Shown: one piece after another, positions 8,243 to 17,947 of the stretch | Position numbering within the stretch: position 1 is the first letter of the stretch | Layout: each line of letters starts with the position of its first letter | Source of the DNA: Marilutibacter spongiae | GTDB taxonomy: Bacteria; Pseudomonadota; Gammaproteobacteria; Xanthomonadales; Xanthomonadaceae | Length of the DNA stretch: 64,000 nt | Reading direction: 5' to 3' | NCBI RefSeq assembly: GCF_014145325.1 | Contig: NZ_JACHTF010000012.1 | Span: 1 to 64,000, forward strand | Program-made: the position numbers and the translations under genes | Notes under the pieces: model-generated | Database searches by the model: none | What the model was told of the DNA's origin: nothing | Seen by the model: only the letters and a program-made list of their open reading frames with translations

Positions 8243-9990
8243 CAGTCGTTCCCCAGGTTGCGCTCATCGCGCGCGAATGGTCCCAGCAGGGCGCCGACGA
8301 AGCCGCCGGCGCGATCGGTGCTCAGTACGGTGCCGTCGACCTGGCCGGCCAGCGTCTGCCAGCCCGTGCCGTCTCCAGTGTCGAACGAGAAGGCATAGTC
8401 GCCTTCGTCGGCCCCGATCTTCAGGCGAAGCTCGTCAGCGGCGTCCACCACGCGCGTGGCCAGGGTACGCGTGGTGCCCGTGCCATCGCGGCCCTCCAGG
8501 AACACGCTCACGCGATCGCCGGGGGCGCTCCGGACGCCAAGGAAGTACCAGTAGGCCTCGCTCTGGAAGGCGGCCAGGCCGGCGGCAACGCCCGGAGCCG
8601 GTCGCGACATCGAGGTGCTCGCTTCGAAGCGGAGGTGCTGCTGGCGGCGCCCGAGGAACGCGGGATTGCGCAGGGTGTCCAGGTCCTCGGTCAACGGATG
8701 CACCGCCAGGGCACCCGGCCGCGTCGCCAGGTCGGCCCAGGCCTGTTTGGGTACGCGTACGCGCATCCACTCCATCGACAGCGCGTCGCCATCGAATTCA
8801 TCGCGTCGCACGAAGTTGCCGGTCGAAGGCGCCTGCGAGGCCTTGCCGCGCATCCACGACGGGGCGCCGACGACATAGGGAATCGCCTCGCCCGGCGGCA
8901 GGATCTCCGGCCAACCCTCGCGCCAGTGCACCGGCAGCAGGTAGGTTTCGCGCCCGGTGTTGTAGTGGCGCGTCTGGTAATTGCGGCTTGCGAGGAACAC
9001 CGCCCACCAGCTGCCGTCGGGCCCCTCCACCAGGTCGGCATGCCCGGCGTTGGTGATGGGCAGCGGGCGATCGGCCGGCAGGTCGCGCTGGGTCAGGATC
9101 GGATTCTTCGCGTAGGGCACGTAGGGCCCCCATACCTCGCGGCTGCGCAGCACCACCTGCGAATGCTGCGGGCCGGTGCCGCCTTCGGCGTCGGACAGGT
9201 AGTACCAGCCCTCGCGCTTGTAGATGTGCGGCCCCTCGATCCAGATCGGATTCTTGTCGGGTTCCACGCCACCGTCGATCAGCACCTGGCGCGGACCGAT
9301 GGGCTCGAAACGCTGCAGGTCGATCTGCTGCATCCAGATGGCGCGGTGGCCGTCGTAGCGCGCCGGGCCGGGCGGCGCGTCGTTGTTGAGCAGGTAGACC
9401 TTGCCGTCGTCGTCGAAAAACAGCGACGGGTCGATGCCACCGATGCCGGGCAGCCAGTGGGGATCGGACCACGGACCGGCCGGATCGCTCGCGGTGGCGA
9501 TGAAGTTGCCGCCGCTGTCGATCGCCGTGGTGACCACGTAGAACGTGCCGGCGTTGAACTCGATGGTGGGCGCGAAGATGCCCCGCGACACGCTGAGGCC
9601 GTCGAAGTCCAGCTGCGTGGGACGGTCGATGACGTTGCCGATCTGTTTCCAGTGCACCAGGTCCTTGCTCTCGAACACCGGGATGCCGGGGAAGTAGGTG
9701 AAGCTGGAGTTGACCAGGTAGAAGCGGCCGTTGGCGGCGACGATGCCGGGATCGGCATGGAAGCCGGCCAGGACCGGATTGCGGTAGTGGCCGGCGGGCA
9801 GCGGCGGCTCGAACGCGGCGTCGTGGCCGGCGTATTCGAACCAGTCGAAGAACACCGGGGGCGGCGAAGACGATGGCGTGGGCTGCGCGGCGGACGCCGG
9901 CAGCAGCGCGGTCGCCAGGGCGCAGCCGGCGACGCCCCTGCAGGCGGCGCGGCGAAGCCCGGCCAGCAGGCGATGCGGGGATGCCTTCAT
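8242..9990 (-). CDS. GH43 beta-xylosidase/arabinofuranosidase with C-terminal beta-sandwich
   Basis: This 582-residue exported enzyme has an N-terminal signal peptide (to about residue 35) followed by a GH43 propeller. The base Asp lies in AGFHADPGIV, the modulator Asp in GIGGIDPSLFFDDDG and the acid Glu in WIEGPHIYKREG. A C-terminal beta-sandwich of about 200 residues starts near NFVRRDEFDG, the layout of two-domain GH43 xylosidases whose second domain closes the active site. The ATG at 9990 overlaps the stop of the esterase gene as ATGA, and its own stop shares one base with the GH3 start. Activity on xylobiose-like substrates is inferred from the layout and neighbours. Confidence 0.9.
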   Translation of the reverse strand: MKASPHRLLAGLRRAACRGVAGCALATALLPASAAQPTPSSSPPPVFFDWFEYAGHDAAFEPPLPAGHYRNPVLAGFHADPGIVAANGRFYLVNSSFTYFPGIPVFESKDLVHWKQIGNVIDRPTQLDFDGLSVSRGIFAPTIEFNAGTFYVVTTAIDSGGNFIATASDPAGPWSDPHWLPGIGGIDPSLFFDDDGKVYLLNNDAPPGPARYDGHRAIWMQQIDLQRFEPIGPRQVLIDGGVEPDKNPIWIEGPHIYKREGWYYLSDAEGGTGPQHSQVVLRSREVWGPYVPYAKNPILTQRDLPADRPLPITNAGHADLVEGPDGSWWAVFLASRNYQTRHYNTGRETYLLPVHWREGWPEILPPGEAIPYVVGAPSWMRGKASQAPSTGNFVRRDEFDGDALSMEWMRVRVPKQAWADLATRPGALAVHPLTEDLDTLRNPAFLGRRQQHLRFEASTSMSRPAPGVAAGLAAFQSEAYWYFLGVRSAPGDRVSVFLEGRDGTGTTRTLATRVVDAADELRLKIGADEGDYAFSFDTGDGTGWQTLAGQVDGTVLSTDRAGGFVGALLGPFARDERNLGND

Positions 9991-11969
9991 CGGGACACCT
10001 CGTGGGCCATGAGGGGCATTTCGAAAGGGCCGACCGGATGCCCGGCCTCGTCGCGCAGCGTGCAGACCGGGCCGTCCGCCCAGCAGTAGCGCACGCGTTC
10101 GGGCGCGAGTCGCCGGCGGGCCTGGAGCAGGACCTGCTGCCCATCGATCGAGGCCTCTGCATACTCGCAATGCGCGGGACCGCAGAGCTCGAAGCCGATG
10201 GGGCCGTCGGCACCGGTGGTCGCCAGGGTGCCGGCGACATCGTCGAAAGCGACCCGGATGCCGTCCTCCGCCTGCCAGGCCGAGCGCACCGCCGGACCCG
10301 AGGCCGCGATCGCTTGCTCGCCGTAGACGACATGGCGCGCGGCGCGCGCCAGGCGGCGCCCCAGTTCCTGCTTGTTCGGCGGATGGATGTCGAAGGCGTC
10401 GCCGATGTCGATGCTCACGACGAGGCCGGAATGCGGGTCTTCCGCGACGACCTGGCGCTGCGCCTCGCGTACCTGCGCCCAGCCGCTTTCGGTCGGTGCG
10501 CGCGGCGGCATGCCGTATCCGGCCAACTGCACCACCAGCATCGGCAGCACGTCGCCGAACCGACGGCGCCAGTCGCGACGCAAGGCGCGAAGTCGCGTGG
10601 CGTAGTCAGCGCCCTCGCCCGTGTTGGATTCGCCCTGGTACCAGAGCATGCCGCGCATGCCGTAGCGGCCCAGCGGCGCGATCATGCCGTTGTACAAGGT
10701 GCCCAGGCCCGTCGCCGCCTGCCAGGGTGCGCGCGGCGGTTCGCCGGCGTCGGGCGACGACAGGTACGTCCAGGGCGTGTCCAGGACCACGCGCGTGCCG
10801 TCGTCGAAGCGCAGGGCTTGCGCGTCCGCCGGGCCCGCAAGCCCACCGTCGCGCCAGGTGTCCATCACGTTGACCACCACGGTGTTGCGGCCGGCCTTCA
10901 ACAGCCCGGGCGGAACGGCGTACGCACGTGTGTCGCCGGGACCATAGAGGCTGCCGACGACGGTGCCGTTGACCCAGGTGATGTCGGTCTCGTCGGCCGC
11001 GCCCAACTCGAGCGTGGCCACGCGCGCGGCCTGGCCGGCCGTCAGGTCCACGTGGGTCCGGTACCACAGCATGCCGTTGTAGTCGGCCAGCGCGGGGATG
11101 CCCCAGCGCTCCCAGGCACCGAGGTCCATCGGCGCATCGCGCCAGCGCGCGTCATTCGCCTCGGGTCGCCAGGGCGCTTCATCGTTTGCCGTGCCGGCGC
11201 GGGTGGTCCACCAGTGCTGCCAGTAGTCGCCCCACTGCGCGAGCGCGGCGGATGTGTCTTCTTCGTAGAGCGCCAGCGCATCGAGTGCCTCGTCCATGCC
11301 GCCCTGCGCGCGCAATGACGCGGCGCTGGTCCAGGCCTCGATGCGCGAGCCGCCCCACGCCGCCTGGATCAGTCCCATCGGCACGTCGACGGTCTTGCGC
11401 AGTTCCCGCGCGAAGTAGAAGCAGGCGGCGGAGAAGTCGCGGGCGCTATCGGGCGATGCCGGCATCCAGCGCACGGGCGCTGCGAAGCGCGGCTGAGGCT
11501 CCACCGCGGCCGCACGCGGGACCACCAGCAGCCTGATATCCGGATCCGCTGCCGAGGCGATTTCGTTTTCCGCGTCCAGCGACCGCCACACCGGCAGCTC
11601 CATGTTCGACTGTCCCGAACACAGCCAGACGTCGCCGACCTGGACGTCATGCACGACCTGGACCGTTTCCCCGACCCTCGCCTCCAGCTCATGGGGACCG
11701 CCGGCGGGGCGGGCGGTGAAGCGGGCCTCCCAGCGACCATCAGTGCCCGCGCGGGCAGCGACGTCCTCGTCGTCGAACCTCACCGTGACCGCGGCGCCCG
11801 GCGTGGCCTGGCCCCACAGCAGGATCGGCGCGCCCCGCTGCAACACGGCGTGGTCCTGGAAAAGCGGATGCAGCAACGGGGCTTGCGGCGGTGCCTGCGC
11901 GTGGGCACCGAGGGCGCAGGCGAGCCCAATCAGCGTCGCGGCCACAAGCGGAAGATGCGTTCGCCTCAT
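9987..11969 (-). CDS. SASA-family carbohydrate O-acetylesterase (sialate O-acetylesterase-like)
   Basis: This is a serine esterase of 660 residues with signal peptide (1-24). The SGNH-type block contains SGQSNMELP, with nucleophile Ser121. A galactose-binding-like jelly roll is inserted in the middle (about residues 295-420, around WYRTHVDLTAGQAARVATLE), and the later block DIHPPNKQELGRRLA probably supplies the Asp/His pair. Members are named sialate 9-O-acetylesterases, but in xylan loci they are thought to take acetyl groups off xylo-oligosaccharides, and that role fits here between the alpha-glucuronidase and a GH43 gene. It overlaps both neighbours by ATGA. The acetyl-xylan role is inferred from context. 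Confidence 0.88.
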   Translation of the reverse strand: MRRTHLPLVAATLIGLACALGAHAQAPPQAPLLHPLFQDHAVLQRGAPILLWGQATPGAAVTVRFDDEDVAARAGTDGRWEARFTARPAGGPHELEARVGETVQVVHDVQVGDVWLCSGQSNMELPVWRSLDAENEIASAADPDIRLLVVPRAAAVEPQPRFAAPVRWMPASPDSARDFSAACFYFARELRKTVDVPMGLIQAAWGGSRIEAWTSAASLRAQGGMDEALDALALYEEDTSAALAQWGDYWQHWWTTRAGTANDEAPWRPEANDARWRDAPMDLGAWERWGIPALADYNGMLWYRTHVDLTAGQAARVATLELGAADETDITWVNGTVVGSLYGPGDTRAYAVPPGLLKAGRNTVVVNVMDTWRDGGLAGPADAQALRFDDGTRVVLDTPWTYLSSPDAGEPPRAPWQAATGLGTLYNGMIAPLGRYGMRGMLWYQGESNTGEGADYATRLRALRRDWRRRFGDVLPMLVVQLAGYGMPPRAPTESGWAQVREAQRQVVAEDPHSGLVVSIDIGDAFDIHPPNKQELGRRLARAARHVVYGEQAIAASGPAVRSAWQAEDGIRVAFDDVAGTLATTGADGPIGFELCGPAHCEYAEASIDGQQVLLQARRRLAPERVRYCWADGPVCTLRDEAGHPVGPFEMPLMAHEVSR

Positions 11970-14191
11970 CGTCCGTCTCCCGGCGCATGCGGGAACCGCA
12001 ACGCCTCGTAGTACGCCAGCGGGTGCGGTGGCGGCATCTCCCCCGCGGGCAGCGGCAGGCCATTGATCGACTGGAAGTACGCGATGCTGGCATCGCGCCA
12101 CCATTGCGCTTCGGCCCGCTGGATGGCCAGGAACGCGGCCACGTGCGCGTGGCGCGGTCCATCGATCCGGCCGCGAAGCGTTTCCCACGTGGCCTGCATG
12201 TCCTCGACGTACTGCACCCCGCGCGTGTAGCGATGCACCATCTCGTCCCACAGCGAACGCCCGGAATGCATGCGGTGATCCCAGGGGACATGGTGGAACC
12301 AGAGCAGCAGCGCTTCGGGCACCTGTTCGACGTCGTCGAAGGTCCTTGCCAGCGGCGGCGCGTACTGCGACACCGCGTTGCTGCCCGTACTGGAGCGGTC
12401 GAAACCTATACCGCGGGCATCGGCCCGGTGGTAGTACACCGACGTCCAGTCCGCGCGCGGCCCCCCGTCGACCCACGGCCCCGGTCCATAGTGATGGCCG
12501 CGCGCCATCAGGTGGTGCAGGCCGAGCGGGGTCATGTAGTCGACGGCGGCTTCGCGCGAGCCCATCATCATGTCGACGACGGGCGCCACGACACCGGGGT
12601 CGCGCGAGAAGGTCATGGCCACCCAGTCGGCCGCGATGTCGCGCGCCGACTGGTCGGGGTTCCACGCCAGCCGGCCGAAGGCATACCAGTTCGCCTGGTC
12701 GAAGTGCGAGCCGCTCCAGGTCCGGTCGTCGCCGACGTTCGCCACGCCGGCGATGCCCGACAGCGCATGGCCATCCAGCGAGCCGTCCACCACCTTCGCG
12801 ACGGTGGACCCCGCGCCCTGAGCTTGCGTGTCCGAACGCAGGGTCTCTTCGTACAGCGACCCGAGGTACACCAGGTGGGTGGCGAAACCCAGGTATTCCT
12901 TGGTGACCTGGAACTCCATCATCAGCGGCGTTCGCGGCATCGCGCCGAACAGCGGATGGAAGGGCTCCCGCGGCTGGAAGTCGATGGGGCCGTTCTTGAC
13001 CTGCACGAGCACGTTGTCGCGGAATGCGCCGTCCAGGCCGGCGAACTCGCTGTACGCCTGCCGGGCGCGATCCTCCGGAGCGTCGGGCGCGTAGACGAAT
13101 GCACGCCACATGACCACGCCGCCGTGCGGTGCCAGCGCATCGGCGAGCAGGTTGGCGCCTTCGGCGTGCGTGCGCGCATAGTCCTGGGGGCCCGGCTGGC
13201 CTTCCGAGTTCGCCTTGACCAGGAATCCGCCGAAGTCCGGGATGAGCGCGTAGATCTCGTCGGCCTTGTCGCGCCACCAGCGCTGCACGCGCGGATCGAT
13301 CGGATCGGCGGTGTCCAGCCCGCCCAGCTCGATCGGCGCGCTGAAGCGGGCACTGAGGTAGACACGGATGCCATAGGGCCGGAACACGTCCGCCAGCGCG
13401 GCCGCCTTGCGCAGGTACTCGTGCGACAGGCTCAATGCCTCGGCGTTGACGTTGTTGAGGACGCTGCCGTTGATGCCCACCGACGCATTCGCGCGGGCAT
13501 AGTCGGTATAGCGCGGATCGCGCCAGCCCGGCAGGGTGTGCCAGTCCCACAGCGAGCGGCCGGCATAACCGCGCTCCACGTAGCCGTCCAGGTTGTCCCA
13601 GTGGTCGAGGACGCGCAGTTTGACGTGCGGCACCTCGCGGACGTCCAGCCCGTCCAGTTCGACGCCGGTCTGCAGCAGCCGCAACAGGTGGAACACCCCA
13701 TACAGCACGCCGATGTCGCGACGCGCCGCGACCACCAGTGTTTTCCGCCCGCCCACGCGCGTCTCGCGAAGCAGGTAGCCCTCCTCGCCGAGCCCGTCCA
13801 GTTCCGCTCGCATCGGCGCGATCCACGGCGAGGCATCCGGCGTCCCCACGACCAGCCCACCAGGTCTCCCATCCCCCTCGCGGAACCGGGGCGCGCTGCC
13901 CAGGAGACCTGCCAATCCCCGGCGAAGCTCGTCGCGGGTGGCACGTTGGATGGGCGTGGAATCGGGTGCGCTGACATCGCCCAGACCGATCCCCGAGGCT
14001 TCCAGACTGACGGGGCCGGCCTCTGCGTATCGCAACCACAGGGCATGGCCATCCTCGGCCCGCGCGGCGGCTCCGAAGGCCAGCCACGCCAGCACACCGG
14101 CCAGCACGACCCGCCAACGTTCACCGGAACGCGAAGTTAGCGGTAACATTGCTCGATCCGACGGACCGTGGGCGACGATATGCATCATCAT
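11966..14191 (-). CDS. aguA: GH67 alpha-glucuronidase
   Basis: It cuts the alpha-1,2 bond of (4-O-methyl)glucuronic acid on the non-reducing end of xylo-oligosaccharides. The 741 residues cover the whole GH67 fold: N-terminal domain, barrel and helical C-terminal domain. Candidate catalytic residues are the Glu in VKANSEGQPGP (acid) and, for the base pair, the Asp in KNGPIDFQPREP and the Glu in MMEFQVTKEYLG. An N-terminal signal peptide (ending AAARA) implies periplasmic action. The start is uncertain: the ATGs at 14191-14185 have AGGAA upstream, while the ATG at 14149 would give a shorter signal sequence but lies on top of a LacI-type operator. First gene of the eight-gene operon. Confidence 0.94.
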   Translation of the reverse strand: MMMHIVAHGPSDRAMLPLTSRSGERWRVVLAGVLAWLAFGAAARAEDGHALWLRYAEAGPVSLEASGIGLGDVSAPDSTPIQRATRDELRRGLAGLLGSAPRFREGDGRPGGLVVGTPDASPWIAPMRAELDGLGEEGYLLRETRVGGRKTLVVAARRDIGVLYGVFHLLRLLQTGVELDGLDVREVPHVKLRVLDHWDNLDGYVERGYAGRSLWDWHTLPGWRDPRYTDYARANASVGINGSVLNNVNAEALSLSHEYLRKAAALADVFRPYGIRVYLSARFSAPIELGGLDTADPIDPRVQRWWRDKADEIYALIPDFGGFLVKANSEGQPGPQDYARTHAEGANLLADALAPHGGVVMWRAFVYAPDAPEDRARQAYSEFAGLDGAFRDNVLVQVKNGPIDFQPREPFHPLFGAMPRTPLMMEFQVTKEYLGFATHLVYLGSLYEETLRSDTQAQGAGSTVAKVVDGSLDGHALSGIAGVANVGDDRTWSGSHFDQANWYAFGRLAWNPDQSARDIAADWVAMTFSRDPGVVAPVVDMMMGSREAAVDYMTPLGLHHLMARGHHYGPGPWVDGGPRADWTSVYYHRADARGIGFDRSSTGSNAVSQYAPPLARTFDDVEQVPEALLLWFHHVPWDHRMHSGRSLWDEMVHRYTRGVQYVEDMQATWETLRGRIDGPRHAHVAAFLAIQRAEAQWWRDASIAYFQSINGLPLPAGEMPPPHPLAYYEALRFPHAPGDGR
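14135..14148. promoter_or_regulatory. Putative XylR (LacI-type) operator at the aguA start
   Basis: AGTTAGCGGTAACA reads TGTTACCGCTAACT on the other strand, a 14-base dyad close to the LacI-family consensus TGTTAGCGCTAACA and to the two other boxes in this window. It lies next to a candidate aguA start codon (ATG 14149-14147) and inside the gene if translation begins at 14191. It is the only such box between aguA and the divergent regulator gene, so it probably controls the hydrolase operon. Confidence 0.6.
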
Positions 14192-14259
14192 CCGTTCCTG
14201 AGCGAGGTCCGGATCGGTCGGCCGCTGCGCGGCACCGTCATGGTCGCAGAAGGGAACGC

Positions 14260-15324
14260 GTGTTGAACAAGCCGAAGAAATCGATCCGCCGGAAAAGCAG
14301 TGGCGTGACGATCGACGAAGTGGCCGCGCTGGCCGGCGTGTCGCCGATGACCGTATCGCGGGTCATCAACAACCAGGGCAAGGTCCGCGACGCCACCCGC
14401 GAGCGCGTCATGCACGCGGTGCGCGAGCTCGACTACACGCCCAACCTCGCGGCGAGCTCGCTGGCGGCCGCGCAGCACACGCGCATCGCACTCATCTACA
14501 CCAACCCCAGCGGCGCCTACCTCCGCGAACTCCTGCTGGGCGTGCTGCGCGCCGCTTCGCGCACGGCGGTCCAGCTGGTCGTCGATTACTGGGACGAGCT
14601 CGATGCCGAGGCCGAACGCAAGGCCGCCCGCGGCCTGTGCAAGCGCGTCGATGGGGTGATCCTGCCGCCGCCGTTGTGCGAGTCGCGCGCGGCGGTGGCC
14701 GAATTCGTCAAGGGCGGCGTGCCGGTCGTCGCGATCGCATCCGGCCGGCTCAGCGACGAGATTTCCTGCGTCCGCATCGACGATTTCCGCGCGGGCAAGG
14801 AGCTGGCCGAGCACCTGATCCAGCGGGGCCACGCCCGTATCGGCTTCATCCGCGGCCGCACCGATCTCAATGCCAGTGCGCGCCGCTACGATGGCTTCCT
14901 GGCCGCCCTGCACGAGGCGGGCCTCGAGGTCGCCGACGAGCTCGTCCAGGACGGGGACTACACGTACCGCGCCGGACTCGCCGCCGCCGAGAAGCTGCTC
15001 GAGCACGGGGATCCGCCCACCGCCATCATCGCGAGCAACGACGACATGGCGGCGGCCGCCATCTCGGTCGCGCATCGCCGCGGCCTCGACGTGCCGCGCG
15101 ACCTGTCGGTGGTGGGCTTCGACGACACCTCGGCGGCGACCACGGTATGGCCCGAGCTCACCACCATCCACCAGCCGATCGCCTCGATGGCCGACACGGC
15201 GATCGACATCCTCCTGCGCAGCATCAAGCGCAGGAGCGACAGCGCGCGCGTGCTGATGGACCATGTCGTGCCTCACGGCCTGGTCACCCGCGATTCGGTG
15301 GCGGCGCCACTCAAGCGAAAGTAG
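14260..15324 (+). CDS. xylR: LacI-family transcriptional regulator (XylR-like)
   Basis: This is a 354-residue repressor with an N-terminal LacI helix-turn-helix (about residues 16-65; TIDEVAALAGVSPMTVSRVI, then the hinge helix PNLAASSLAAAQ) and a periplasmic-binding-protein-like sensor domain to the end. The GTG at 14260 has AGAAGGG upstream; a TTG follows directly. It is divergent from the hydrolase operon and convergent with the xylB-xylA operon, and boxes of its family's type lie before both operons and the TonB receptor. The likely role is repression lifted by xylose or xylo-oligosaccharides. The effector is inferred from the regulated genes, not from the sequence. Confidence 0.88.
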   Translation: MLNKPKKSIRRKSSGVTIDEVAALAGVSPMTVSRVINNQGKVRDATRERVMHAVRELDYTPNLAASSLAAAQHTRIALIYTNPSGAYLRELLLGVLRAASRTAVQLVVDYWDELDAEAERKAARGLCKRVDGVILPPPLCESRAAVAEFVKGGVPVVAIASGRLSDEISCVRIDDFRAGKELAEHLIQRGHARIGFIRGRTDLNASARRYDGFLAALHEAGLEVADELVQDGDYTYRAGLAAAEKLLEHGDPPTAIIASNDDMAAAAISVAHRRGLDVPRDLSVVGFDDTSAATTVWPELTTIHQPIASMADTAIDILLRSIKRRSDSARVLMDHVVPHGLVTRDSVAAPLKRK

Positions 15325-15382
15325 CGCGCGGGCGCCCCCGTGACCGGCGGCCACGACAGCGCGGACAGGCGCCGCGACGGGC

Positions 15383-17947
15383 TCATGCGTCGGGACACGC
15401 CACGCTCGCCTGGGCTTCATTGAGTGCCCCCAGGGCCACGCGCGACACCGACAGGGTCATCGCCCCGTCGGTACCGATGGACCAGGGCCGGTCCAGCCGG
15501 CCCACGTCCGCGCCGGCCTTGGCCAGGCACTTGAGCGGCACGCCGACCCGTGTCCATTCGCCGGCGGGCAGCTTCGCCAGGGTCGGTCCCAGTGCAACGC
15601 GCCCCGTGCATCCCGGTCCGCAGCCCACCGACAGCCAGGCCTCGCCACGCGGCGGCGCGTCAACGCGCAGCGTGGTCAGCAGCATCACATCGCCGTTGCT
15701 TTCGCGCTGCACGTCGAGCGACACATGCGATTGCAGGGCCACGACCGCTTCGCCCGCGCCGGACCAGGCCAGCCGGCGTGCGTCTTCCTGCGCCATGTGG
15801 TCGACGCCGGTCACGCGCACGAGGTCGCCGTCCAACGCCTCCGGCACCTGGGTGACGGTGACGCTCTGGCCGCCCGTGCCTTCGAGGCGCAACGCCATGC
15901 CCGACGCCGCTTCGCCGCGCGCGAAGTAGACGCCCCTCGCACCGGCGTCGCCCACCGGGCCGGGGTCCTCCGGCAACGCGGGCAGCTCGCCGTCGTCGGC
16001 GTAGCCGAGGCCGAAACCGAAGGCGAAGAGCGGGTCGTAGCCCTCCTGTCCGGTGTTGTTGACGTATTGCGTCGCGGTGCGCGGCCAGCTGAAGGACAGC
16101 TTGCCGCTGAAGTCGTACTGGACGCTGCCATCGGCCTTGCGCAGCAGCACGTCCGCGACGCCCTCGCCCTCGGAGCCCGGCAGCCAGGCCGCGACGAACG
16201 CGTCGGCCGCATTGATCTCGCGGTTGACCCACAGCGGCCGGCCGCTGAGGAACACCGCCACCACCGGGATACCGTCGGCCTTCAAGCGCTTGATCAGGGC
16301 GAGGTCGGTGTCGTCGCCGGGCTTGTACAGCAGGGTCTGGAGGTCGCCTTGGAACTCCGCGTACGGGTCCTCCCCGAACACCACCACCGCGACGTCGGGC
16401 TTGTCGGTGTACGTCCCGTCCTCGGACAGGAGCGCTTCGCCGCCCGCGGCGCTCGCCTGCCGTGCGATCCCCTCGTAGATCGAGTCGGCATTGGGGAAGT
16501 CCTTGCGCACGGTGCCGGTGCCCTGCCAGTTGAGCGTCCAGCCGCCGGCCTGCTTGCCGACGTCGTGGGCGCCGTCGCCTGCGACGAGGATGCGCTGGCC
16601 AGGAGCGAGGGGCAGGACGCCACCTGCGTTCTTCAGCAACACCAGCGACTCCCGCACCGCCTGGCGCGCCACGGCACGGTGCTCGGGCGAGCCGAGCAGG
16701 GCGAAGTCGCCGCCGATCTCGCGCGAGGACGGCTTGCCCGCCTCGAACAGGCCCAGGCGGAACTTCACCCGCAGGATCCGTCGCACCGCGTCGTCCAGCC
16801 GCTCCTGGCTGATCGCGCCCGACTTCGCGGCCGCCAGCGCGGTCTCGTAGAAGCCCTTCCAGCTGTCGGACGCCATCGCCATGTCCAGGCCGGCGGTGAT
16901 CGTCGCCGGGCAGTCGCTGTTCGTGCAGCCCTTCACCTGGCCGTGGCCGTTCCAGTCGCCGACGACGAAACCGCCGAAGCGCATGCGGCCCTTCAGCACA
17001 TCGGTCAGGTACGGCGCGTTGCCGTGCATCTTCTCGCCGTTGACGCTGTTGAACGAGGCCATCACCGTCTGCGCGCCGGCGGCGATCGCCGGCGGGTAGC
17101 CGGCGCCATGGATACGCGCCAGGTCGGCCTCGCTGATGCGGGTGTCGCCCTGGTCCTTGCCGTCCGCGGTGCCGCCGTCGCCCACGAAGTGCTTCACCGA
17201 GGCGATGACGTGGCGTCCGTCGAGGAAGGCCGGCGTGCCCACCTTGCCCTGCAGGCCCTCGACCATCGCGCTGGCATAGCGGGCGACGATCTCCGGCGAT
17301 TCCGAGTAGCCCTCGTAGGTACGCCCCCAGCGATCGTCCTGTGGCACGGCCACGGTCGGCGCGAACGCCCACTCCATGCCGGTGACGCGCGTCTCCAGCG
17401 CGGTGATCTCGCCGATCCGGCGCAAGAGTTCCGGATTGCGCGTGGCGCCCAGGCCGATGTTGTGGGGGAACAGGGTCGCGCCGACGATGTTGCTCTGCCC
17501 GTGCACCGCGTCGATGCCGAAGAGCACCGGGATCGCCTTGCCCCCCTGCGAGGTGTCCATCGACGCTTCATGGAAGGCATCCGCCAGCGCCAGCCATTCG
17601 GCGGGCGAGGCGTCGTAACGGCCGCCGGGATCGGAGTTGCCGCCCGCGAGGATCGATCCCAGGCGGTACTTGCGAACGTCCTCCGGCGTGAGGCTGGCGA
17701 TGTCGCCCTGGACCAGCTGCCCGACCTTCTCTTCCACGGTCATCGTGGCCATCAGTTCGCTGATGCGCTGCTCGAGCGCGGGGTCCCCGGCGAGGGGCCA
17801 GTCCACCCGCGGCCATGGATTGGCATCGGCCGTGGCGGGTGCCGCCGCCGGCTCGCCGCCTTGGCAGGCGCCCAGTGCCAGCACGACGGCGGCCACCAGC
17901 GCGGCCGTGGGCCGCCGCATCGCAGTCCGGTTCGTCATGGTGCTCAT
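15383..17947 (-). CDS. GH3 exo-beta-glucosidase/xylosidase lipoprotein
   Basis: This is an 854-residue GH3 enzyme of the ExoP/CelD-like type. A lipoprotein signal ends in LGAC (Cys28), so it is probably anchored to a membrane facing the periplasm or the surface. GH3 N-terminal barrel about residues 55-400 with KHFVGDGG (Lys252-His253) and nucleophile Asp331 in VVGDWNGHG; the C-terminal sandwich follows, and an extra C-terminal beta-rich domain of about 180 residues (from near DPGPVGDAG) resembles a carbohydrate-binding fold. The ATG overlaps the transporter stop as ATGA. Last gene of the xylB operon. Whether it prefers xylosides or glucosides cannot be told from sequence. Confidence 0.92.
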   Translation of the reverse strand: MSTMTNRTAMRRPTAALVAAVVLALGACQGGEPAAAPATADANPWPRVDWPLAGDPALEQRISELMATMTVEEKVGQLVQGDIASLTPEDVRKYRLGSILAGGNSDPGGRYDASPAEWLALADAFHEASMDTSQGGKAIPVLFGIDAVHGQSNIVGATLFPHNIGLGATRNPELLRRIGEITALETRVTGMEWAFAPTVAVPQDDRWGRTYEGYSESPEIVARYASAMVEGLQGKVGTPAFLDGRHVIASVKHFVGDGGTADGKDQGDTRISEADLARIHGAGYPPAIAAGAQTVMASFNSVNGEKMHGNAPYLTDVLKGRMRFGGFVVGDWNGHGQVKGCTNSDCPATITAGLDMAMASDSWKGFYETALAAAKSGAISQERLDDAVRRILRVKFRLGLFEAGKPSSREIGGDFALLGSPEHRAVARQAVRESLVLLKNAGGVLPLAPGQRILVAGDGAHDVGKQAGGWTLNWQGTGTVRKDFPNADSIYEGIARQASAAGGEALLSEDGTYTDKPDVAVVVFGEDPYAEFQGDLQTLLYKPGDDTDLALIKRLKADGIPVVAVFLSGRPLWVNREINAADAFVAAWLPGSEGEGVADVLLRKADGSVQYDFSGKLSFSWPRTATQYVNNTGQEGYDPLFAFGFGLGYADDGELPALPEDPGPVGDAGARGVYFARGEAASGMALRLEGTGGQSVTVTQVPEALDGDLVRVTGVDHMAQEDARRLAWSGAGEAVVALQSHVSLDVQRESNGDVMLLTTLRVDAPPRGEAWLSVGCGPGCTGRVALGPTLAKLPAGEWTRVGVPLKCLAKAGADVGRLDRPWSIGTDGAMTLSVSRVALGALNEAQASVACPDA

